DNA of 32,969 bases from an uncultured Pelagibacteraceae bacterium. GTDB taxonomy: Bacteria > Pseudomonadota > Alphaproteobacteria > Pelagibacterales > Pelagibacteraceae. Made by a program: the position numbers and the translations under genes. The notes under the pieces were generated by a model. That model did no database searches. It was given only the letters and a program-made list of their open reading frames with translations, and was not told the origin of the DNA. Location: NCBI GenBank assembly GCA_902545825.1, contig CACCHS010000009.1:1-32969 (forward strand), written 5' to 3'. Below are positions 26,341 through 32,969 of the stretch, in pieces. Position 1 is the first letter of the stretch, and the number at the start of each line of letters is the position of its first letter.

Positions 26341-27690
26341 TTAATTTAGCCTGAATGATCTCGAAAAACTTAATGAAAAGGAATCGGATATGTAATCGTA
26401 GTTTATAATATTAGCCTCAGAAATAACTTTTTCATAAGATAAGTTTATAAATAAACTTCTATTTGGATCAATTGCTGGAAAAATATCTCCTATAGCCTTT
26501 GTTAACATTATATCAAAAGTATTTGTGTAATCTGATCTTAATTTATTTGAATTAACTGAAGTATCCTCTTTTTTATAATCATTAAAACTCATAGCGTTAC
26601 TAACTGCTATATACGCCCATGGGAAAGCAAAATTAAGTCCAAAACCAATATCATAAGTTTCGTAATCATTTCCCGCATCTACTCTTGCATCAGTGTCACT
26701 ATATCCTAAACTAAAACTTGTAGATATTATTTGCGTTAAAATATAATCATGACCTAAAGTATAACTGTGTGCGGTAGAATTTGTTTCCATTGCAGTATCA
26801 TCAGTTGAGTTATGATTTCCTTTTGAGTCAGCAAAAGAATATCCATAACTAAAAGAATTTCTTTCACCTACTGAAAAGAAACCTCCTATACCATACATTG
26901 TTGAAAAGCTATCTGCATCTGTTTGATAATCTGATTTACTAAACATCATGTACGGACTTAAACTTTGATTACCGTACACTGTATCAAAAGCAAATGTTAA
27001 ACCATAACTTTGATAGTCATCGTCAGTTTCTGCATATTGTTCTGAAGAACTATGATTTAAATTTATTAAAAAAGATGACTCTTCGCCAATTGGTCTTGAT
27101 GCAGATATACCAAGACCACCGCTTAATGTTCTGTCATATTTTGCAGAATTAAAACCAGTTATTTCATCAGATGAACTTTGCAATCTTTTTTTAGAAACAC
27201 TATTAACATTATCTGTATAAACTACGCCAGTTGAAATATCTGCTGTCAAATTCCACAGACTTGGTTCTCTATCTCTTAACTCTTCTTCTATTTCTATAAG
27301 GGTTTCTAAATCTTCAGGATCTAGATCTCTTCTTAACTTCATCTCTTCAATTATTGTATTTGCTTTTTCAGGAGAGTCGACCTGAACTAATACTGAAAGT
27401 AAATATAATTTTATCTCAACATTATCTGGGTAAAGCATATTTAATCTTTCAAGAGTTGAAATGGTTTGTTTAAAGTTTCCCATTTTCCCTTGTTGTTGAG
27501 CGTACTTTAAATTTAAATCTAGATCATTTGGGTTCTGCAAAATTTGCATGTAAGTAACATTTTTCTCAGATGAAAATGCAGGTTTAATTACAAAACCAAA
27601 AAAAAATAATAAGCCAAAAATTATTTTTAATAATTTGGTCTTTTTAATAAAATAATTCAGTCTAATAGAACTCATAAAAACAAAGAACAT
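26341..27690 (-). CDS. TPR-like N-terminal domain plus outer-membrane beta-barrel protein
   Basis: Signal/TM segment; TPR-like 'NDLDLNLKYAQQQGKMGNFKQTISTLERLNMLYPDNVEIKLYLLSVLVQ'; C-terminal region of alternating barrel strands. Confidence 0.65.
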   Translation of the reverse strand: MFFVFMSSIRLNYFIKKTKLLKIIFGLLFFFGFVIKPAFSSEKNVTYMQILQNPNDLDLNLKYAQQQGKMGNFKQTISTLERLNMLYPDNVEIKLYLLSVLVQVDSPEKANTIIEEMKLRRDLDPEDLETLIEIEEELRDREPSLWNLTADISTGVVYTDNVNSVSKKRLQSSSDEITGFNSAKYDRTLSGGLGISASRPIGEESSFLINLNHSSSEQYAETDDDYQSYGLTFAFDTVYGNQSLSPYMMFSKSDYQTDADSFSTMYGIGGFFSVGERNSFSYGYSFADSKGNHNSTDDTAMETNSTAHSYTLGHDYILTQIISTSFSLGYSDTDARVDAGNDYETYDIGFGLNFAFPWAYIAVSNAMSFNDYKKEDTSVNSNKLRSDYTNTFDIMLTKAIGDIFPAIDPNRSLFINLSYEKVISEANIINYDYISDSFSLSFSRSFRLN

Positions 27691-27811
27691 AGATCAAATA
27701 ATTGAAAATTCAATTTTTTTTAAATTTGAAAAATAAGGATTAATTTCAATAAAATTTAAGATAAAAACACATTTCTGATCAAAATAGGCTGTCGTAGATT
27801 TTAATTATGAA

Positions 27812-28102
27812 TTATCTATAGATACTCATTGGATCATGAACACAATCCATATCGTCTAATGTCTCAAAAAATATTTCACTTAGCTCTGAGGTGTGAAATT
27901 TTTTGCAAAAATTATCACTTTTAACTTCTTGAATAAAATTTGATTTAACTTTATTTGCCGCAATCGAACTTGATAGAGATGTTGTTGTTTGTAAGAAATT
28001 TCCAGTTTCAGCTAAAGTATAACTTGGGCCTATTATAGCAGAGTACTGTGTACAATTACTTAGAATTGGAAGTAGCAACAAAGTAATAATTATTTTTTTC
28101 AT
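27812..28102 (-). CDS. Small lipoprotein
   Basis: Signal peptide with lipobox-like 'ILSNC' (MKKIIITLLLLPILSNC). Confidence 0.6.
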   Translation of the reverse strand: MKKIIITLLLLPILSNCTQYSAIIGPSYTLAETGNFLQTTTSLSSSIAANKVKSNFIQEVKSDNFCKKFHTSELSEIFFETLDDMDCVHDPMSIYR

Positions 28103-28175
28103 AAATAAAGTTTATTTACTTATCAATTTTTTAAAAAGGAATAAAGTATCCATTTTGGGGGGTAGACAGCTTTAA

Positions 28176-28604
28176 TTAAAAATTTCTTGCGCCTTTAGTA
28201 TTTAACGTAAGTACTTCTTCTCCAGCTTTGCATGATGATAGTGTAGCATCCCACTCACAAGCTTTTACTTCAAAACCTGTTGTATGCGTATCTACGCAAA
28301 CTCTCCATCCATCAAGATCAACAACTGGTTCATCTGCGGTGGTTTCAAAAAGATCGGTATTGATTTCCTCAACATTTTCATCACTTGGGGTGCAAGAAGC
28401 TTGTATAAAGTAACTTCCGTTAATAGATTCGTACTCTTGTTCTTGTAATGCTATTTGCTGCATCACATTTGTTGCTGCGGACTTTTTGGCTCCACCTACA
28501 TATCCAGTGTAAGCAAGTGTTCCGATTGCTGCGAGGGCTCCAATAATTGCGACTACTACTAACAGTTCAATTAAAGTGAACCCTCTAAAATTTTTTAGCA
28601 CCAA
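28176..28604 (-). CDS. Type IV prepilin
   Basis: Class III signal/processing site 'RGFTLIELLVVVAIIGALAAIGTLAY'. Confidence 0.88.
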   Translation of the reverse strand: MVLKNFRGFTLIELLVVVAIIGALAAIGTLAYTGYVGGAKKSAATNVMQQIALQEQEYESINGSYFIQASCTPSDENVEEINTDLFETTADEPVVDLDGWRVCVDTHTTGFEVKACEWDATLSSCKAGEEVLTLNTKGARNF

Positions 28605-28628
28605 AAATACTTCTCTACTTTTAAGACC

Positions 28629-29126
28629 TTACTCAATTGTGATAGTTGATGTCATCGTCGTATCGTCTTTATCTATATAAGTAGTGAGTGTAATCACGTC
28701 GCCCACAGATGTCATGTGAGCATTACCTCTTTTCATTGATACAGGTGGAGTACCCGCATCAGCTGGCAACGTAGCAACAACTGATATACCACCATCATAA
28801 GGGTCTTTGTCTTGAAGAGGAGTTGTAGCCTCTGTTGTAAGTGCTGTCACAATATCATCAGCTTCACTTGAGCATGTAGCCGTACCACCCATGATAGACG
28901 CACTTTCATCGATTGCACATTTTCCTCTTTCGTTAGCTATATACTTAACGATGTTGTTATGGATTGCTTTTGTTGCATTAACTCTTGCAGCTCCAATATA
29001 TCCATTATAAGCAACTACTCCTACAGCTGCTAATGCACCAATAATTGCAACTACAACTAACAATTCAATTAATGTAAAACCTTTTTTGTTTTTATTTTTA
29101 TTAGTCATAGACCTCCCTATAGTCAT
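28629..29126 (-). CDS. Type IV prepilin (paralog); likely start at 29108
   Basis: 'KKGFTLIELLVVVAIIGALAAVGVVAYNGYIGAARVNA'; MTNKNKNKKGF is a plausible native leader. Confidence 0.88.
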   Translation of the reverse strand: MTIGRSMTNKNKNKKGFTLIELLVVVAIIGALAAVGVVAYNGYIGAARVNATKAIHNNIVKYIANERGKCAIDESASIMGGTATCSSEADDIVTALTTEATTPLQDKDPYDGGISVVATLPADAGTPPVSMKRGNAHMTSVGDVITLTTYIDKDDTTMTSTITIE

Positions 29127-29286
29127 AATTTTTTAATATCCATATTCTTAATATTTATAATCATTATGTAAAGAATGAAGTTTTATTAAATTTGCTTAAA
29201 AAACTAGTTTTTTTTAAAAAATATGCTCATTTTGGCCCAAATTTGAGATTTTAATAATTTATTATTAATGTTATCAGTATTCTTTC

Positions 29287-29586
29287 ATGAGTTATAAAAT
29301 TACAGAAGAGGGAAATATATCTACAGTTTTTCTTAATGGAGAAATTGATATGGATGTAACTGAAAAAGCAAAAGAGGTAATTTTACCAATTGTAGAGTCT
29401 GGTAAAGAGGTTCACCTTAATCTCAAAGACGTTTCCTACATGGACTCTTCAGGAATATCAGTTCTCATTGAAAGTCATCAAAAAGCTTTAGAAAATAATA
29501 CTAAAGTAGTTGTTAAAGAGGTTAGTAAATCTGTTTTAAAAGTTATAATGATGGCGAAGTTGGAGCAAATACTAAACTTAGAATAA
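29287..29586 (+). CDS. STAS-domain anti-sigma factor antagonist (RsbV/SpoIIAA-like)
   Basis: 'VFLNGEIDMDV', 'LNLKDVSYMDSSGISVLI' with conserved phosphorylatable Ser context. Confidence 0.88.
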   Translation: MSYKITEEGNISTVFLNGEIDMDVTEKAKEVILPIVESGKEVHLNLKDVSYMDSSGISVLIESHQKALENNTKVVVKEVSKSVLKVIMMAKLEQILNLE

Positions 29587-29999
29587 TGGATTTGTCAGAG
29601 TCTAAAGATTTTCTGGTACACACGGCGAGTTTAAAAGAGGTCAGAGTTTTTTCTAGAGAAGTTTTTGATAAACTAAAGTTAGACAATGAACTTAAAGAAG
29701 AATTAGTTTTAGCGATTGCAGAAGCTGCACAAAATATAGTTAAACATGCATATAAAGGTGTCGAAAATACAACAGATCATATGCAAATAAAAATTTCTTT
29801 AAAGGACAATAATTTAGAGATTGGATTTTTTGATAAAGGAAAACCTGTTGTTGCAGAAAATATTCAACACAGAAAATTAGATGATATAAAACCTGGTGGT
29901 TTAGGTACTTTTTTTATTAAACAAATCATGGATGATGCAGTTTTTAAAAAAGACCAACAACAATGGGTAAACCATTTAATTTTATCTAAAAAAATTTAA
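29586..29999 (+). CDS. RsbW/SpoIIAB-like HATPase serine kinase (anti-sigma/partner-switch kinase)
   Basis: N box 'ELVLAIAEAAQNIVKHAYKG', G boxes 'FFDKGKPV' and 'GGLGTFFIKQIMD'; starts at TAATG overlap with the STAS gene. Confidence 0.87.
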   Translation: MDLSESKDFLVHTASLKEVRVFSREVFDKLKLDNELKEELVLAIAEAAQNIVKHAYKGVENTTDHMQIKISLKDNNLEIGFFDKGKPVVAENIQHRKLDDIKPGGLGTFFIKQIMDDAVFKKDQQQWVNHLILSKKI

Positions 30000-31240
30000 C
30001 CACCCATAATTGCACCAACATTGAATATTGGTGAATACATTGCAATCATAAGCCCACCGATCATAACACCCATGAAAACAATCATTATTGGTTCAATTAA
30101 ACTCGACATATTATTTACAGCGGTATCAAATTCAGCTTCATAATATCTTGCAACTGAATTAAACATTTCATCAAGTTGTCCGGTTTGCTCTCCAACCGAT
30201 ACTAATTGGCTGAAGGTTGGTGGAAATAATGGTTCTTTTAAAAATAATTTTGTCAACGTCTCGCCTGAAAAAACACCTTTTTTGACATTCTCTAAAGCTT
30301 CAGTGACCACCACATTTTTGCTTACAGATTTTGCAATTTCAATACTTTCTAATAAATTTACCCCAGCTGCACTCAAATTTCCCATAATCAAAGAAATTTG
30401 TGCAATTAATGATTTTAGAATTAAATCTCCAAATACAGGTAATTTTAAAACTTGTTTGTGCCATCTATATTGTATTGCAGCATTTTTAGTTGTTAGGTAC
30501 TTAAATAAGAAATAACCTCCAACTAAAGTTAAAAAGAGAATTTTTCCTCCGGTTCCTCTTAGAAAATCACTCATTCCCATAATTATTGCTGTAGGCTTAG
30601 GTAAGTCGAGGCCCATACCCTCGTACATTTCAGCAAATACTGGAACAACTTTAATTAACATAAACGCACTTACAACCATGGCTGTGGTAAACATAATACC
30701 AGGATACATAAGAGCACTTTTAATTTTCTTTTTGATTTTTTCTTTTTTCTCTAAATCGTCAACAATTTTGAGTAAAAAAACATCTAATTTACCACTGGCC
30801 TCACCTGCTCTAATCAAGTTTACATATACGTTATCGAAGTGTTGAGGATATTTTTCGAAACATTTCGATAATGTAACACCGCCCTCTAAACTTTTTCTAA
30901 TGTCTTCAATGACTTCTTTTATTGCGGGAGACTCTAATTGATCTCTTAACATTGCAAGTGTTTGCAAAATAGGCAATCCGGCTTTTACCATGGTGGCAAA
31001 CTGCTTTGAGAAAATTAAGATATCCTCCACTTTAATCTTTTTTTTCCCAAATAAAGAAAAGCCTTTACCTTTTGCTTTTTCTTTTTTTTCGCCTTTTTTC
31101 TTTTTAGTTTTGATTAAATTAGTAATAATTACTTTTTGTTCTTTAAGTTTAAAAGATGCCTCGTCTTGATTAAGAGCCTCTATTTCACCCTCTACGTATT
31201 TACCTGATGATATACCTTTATAAGTAAATACTTCCATCAC
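29996..31240 (-). CDS. pilC: Type IV pilus/type II secretion inner-membrane platform protein (PilC/GspF); ATG start at 31237 likely
   Basis: 'FSKQFATMVKAGLPILQTLAML', 'NLIRAGEASGKLD', 'LVSVGEQTGQLDEM' GspF repeats. Confidence 0.9.
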   Translation of the reverse strand: MMEVFTYKGISSGKYVEGEIEALNQDEASFKLKEQKVIITNLIKTKKKKGEKKEKAKGKGFSLFGKKKIKVEDILIFSKQFATMVKAGLPILQTLAMLRDQLESPAIKEVIEDIRKSLEGGVTLSKCFEKYPQHFDNVYVNLIRAGEASGKLDVFLLKIVDDLEKKEKIKKKIKSALMYPGIMFTTAMVVSAFMLIKVVPVFAEMYEGMGLDLPKPTAIIMGMSDFLRGTGGKILFLTLVGGYFLFKYLTTKNAAIQYRWHKQVLKLPVFGDLILKSLIAQISLIMGNLSAAGVNLLESIEIAKSVSKNVVVTEALENVKKGVFSGETLTKLFLKEPLFPPTFSQLVSVGEQTGQLDEMFNSVARYYEAEFDTAVNNMSSLIEPIMIVFMGVMIGGLMIAMYSPIFNVGAIMGG

Positions 31241-32742
31241 TAACTAGCTGATAAGACTCGTTCGAATTCTCTAAAATTTAAATCTCCATTTGCGATCATT
31301 CTTCTACCCATATCTTGCATGGTTTGAAAACCTTCTTTAATTGCAATTGCTCTTAATTCAGGTGTTGTAGCTTGTTTCAAAATTGCTTCTTTAATTGGTT
31401 TTGACACTACTAATATTTCGTAAATTCCTTGTCTACCTTTATAACCAGTATTTTTACATTTTGCACAACCTTTGCCTTTGATGGCTTTTACTCTAGATGC
31501 TTTTTCTGGGGTGAAACCTAAGTCAGTTAAAACTTTTGGTGTAACATCTTCGTCTGGAACTCTACAATCTTTACAGTTTTTTCTAGCTAATCTTTGTGCA
31601 AGTACCATTTGAGTTGCTGCACTGATTAAATAATCTGGTGTTCCCATATTTTGTAATCGTGTGATGGTGCTTGGCGCATCGTTGGTGTGAAGTGTGCTAA
31701 ATACTAAGTGACCTGTTAATGCAGCCTTTAATCCTATATCAACCGTTTCTTTATCTCTCATCTCTCCTACCAGAATTATCTCTGGGTCTTGACGTAAAAA
31801 AGATCTCAAAGCAGAGGCAAACGATAAACCAATGTCATCTTTAATTTGTACTTGGCCAACACCATCTAATTCATATTCAACAGGATCTTCTGCAGTCAAA
31901 ATATTAAGATGTGGTTTGCTTACTTCTTTTAAAATACTATAAAGAGTTGTTGATTTACCTGATCCAGTCGGTCCAGTTACTAATACAAGACCTTGGGTAC
32001 TATGAATAGCTTTTCTTAAATTTTTAAGATCTTGATCTTCAAAATTTAATTGTTCCAAAGTTATATCACCTGCGTCTTTGTTAAGAATACGCATTACAAT
32101 TCTTTCGTTGTTTGCTGTTGGCAATATAGACAATCTTAAATCAACAACTTTACCATCAATTTTAAAATTAATTGCCCCGTCTTGCGGTAATCTTCTTTCG
32201 GCGATATCTAATTTACCCATGATTTTAAAACGTGTCACGACCGCACCATAGTTATCATGTAAAAATTTTTTATATTCTTCTTGTTCTTGAAGCATTCCAT
32301 CAAGTCTATATCTGACTCTTGATGAAAATCTGTATGGCTCAATATGAATATCACTAACACCTAGTTTAATCGCATCTGCTACAACAGCAGTACTGAACTT
32401 TATTACCTCAGACTCGTTTTCTATTGCTTCAATTTCTTCTTCAGGTTTATTTTCTAAAACTTCTCCAGCATCTCCAAGCTCTGAGTCAAAAGTTTTTACT
32501 TTTTCTTTATTTTCTTTTCTTATAGTTTCAATTTTAACATCACCACTTTCGCTTTGTAGCTTTTGAATAAACTCAGAAATCTGAGATACTTTAGCTGCAT
32601 GAAGTTCAATATTTTTTTTTGTAATTGCTTTTAAATTTCTCATTAATCCAAGTTTTGAACTATCAGAAATCGCTATATGTAAATTTTTTCCCTCGACTTT
32701 AAAAGGTGCAACAAAATTCATATTTATGTAGTTTGATGGCAA
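31240..32742 (-). CDS. pilB: Type IV pilus assembly / T2SS ATPase (PilB/GspE); N-terminus likely incomplete as annotated
   Basis: Walker A 'GPTGSGKSTTLYS', Walker B 'EIILVGEMRDKET', tetracysteine 'CKDC...CAKC'. The open frame continues upstream to 32859 with N-domain-like sequence but no ATG. Confidence 0.9.
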   Translation of the reverse strand: MPSNYINMNFVAPFKVEGKNLHIAISDSSKLGLMRNLKAITKKNIELHAAKVSQISEFIQKLQSESGDVKIETIRKENKEKVKTFDSELGDAGEVLENKPEEEIEAIENESEVIKFSTAVVADAIKLGVSDIHIEPYRFSSRVRYRLDGMLQEQEEYKKFLHDNYGAVVTRFKIMGKLDIAERRLPQDGAINFKIDGKVVDLRLSILPTANNERIVMRILNKDAGDITLEQLNFEDQDLKNLRKAIHSTQGLVLVTGPTGSGKSTTLYSILKEVSKPHLNILTAEDPVEYELDGVGQVQIKDDIGLSFASALRSFLRQDPEIILVGEMRDKETVDIGLKAALTGHLVFSTLHTNDAPSTITRLQNMGTPDYLISAATQMVLAQRLARKNCKDCRVPDEDVTPKVLTDLGFTPEKASRVKAIKGKGCAKCKNTGYKGRQGIYEILVVSKPIKEAILKQATTPELRAIAIKEGFQTMQDMGRRMIANGDLNFREFERVLSAS

Positions 32743-32969
32743 AACGGATTTAATATCATCTGTAATTTCAATCTTTGATAGATCTACAATGTCTAGACTT
32801 TGCTCTTTAACTAAAACATCTAAAATTTTATCCTCATCACAAAGTTTTAATTCAACATCTTATTAGATAACGATAAAGCCCTCTTAAATTTAATGTATCC
32901 TAAAAAATTACCATTGATCTGAAATTTAACGGGTATTGAGTAATATGCTATGTTTTTAATTTGATCTTT

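Noticed and set aside
28116-28160. 13-codon ORF (MDTLFLFKKLISK) and C6 tract between the pilin and lipoprotein genes
   Set aside because: No ribosome-binding site, very short, no junction overlap; indistinguishable from chance.
29127-29286. Sigma54 (-24/-12) promoter for the prepilin gene
   Set aside because: The GGCC-containing stretch near 29236 does not fit TGGCAC-N5-TTGC spacing and sequence.
1-32969. Insertion sequences, prophage, tRNA/rRNA genes or CRISPR arrays
   Set aside because: No transposase/integrase motifs, no cloverleaf or rRNA-like sequence, and no repeat-spacer array noticed on reading both strands.

Overview
AT-rich (roughly 30% GC by eye) bacterial window. Protein content suggests a marine alphaproteobacterium, possibly Pelagibacterales-like, but taxonomy is inference. 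Left part (1-11.7 kb, minus strand): a partial FadN-type 3-hydroxyacyl-CoA dehydrogenase/enoyl-CoA hydratase, a polyamine-type ABC transporter (two permeases, substrate-binding protein (SBP), ATPase), a creatinase/ectoine-hydrolase-like M24 protein, an Asp/Glu-racemase/EutA-like protein, an 850-aa epimerase-cupin-C-methyltransferase fusion, and a GT2 glycosyltransferase. Middle (11.9-21.2 kb): a branched-chain amino acid (Liv-type) uptake system with its SBP convergent to an MFS gene, an unannotated 22-aa ORF locked between livM and the MFS gene, a ProC-like protein, an outer-membrane barrel, a LysE exporter with a hairpin leader, a TIGR03643-like protein and glutaredoxin. Right part (21.2-33 kb) is the most interesting: a stand-alone inverse-autotransporter barrel with an adjacent secreted protein, a CHASE2-SpoIIE phosphatase, an exported FecR protein with a very long Lys/Ala/Pro tail, a TPR-barrel protein, a lipoprotein, two type IV prepilins, a STAS + HATPase partner-switch pair, and PilC/PilB. 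I propose this is a linked cell-envelope-sensing, partner-switching and pilus/adhesion locus. All family calls are from motif recognition by eye; no searches were run.
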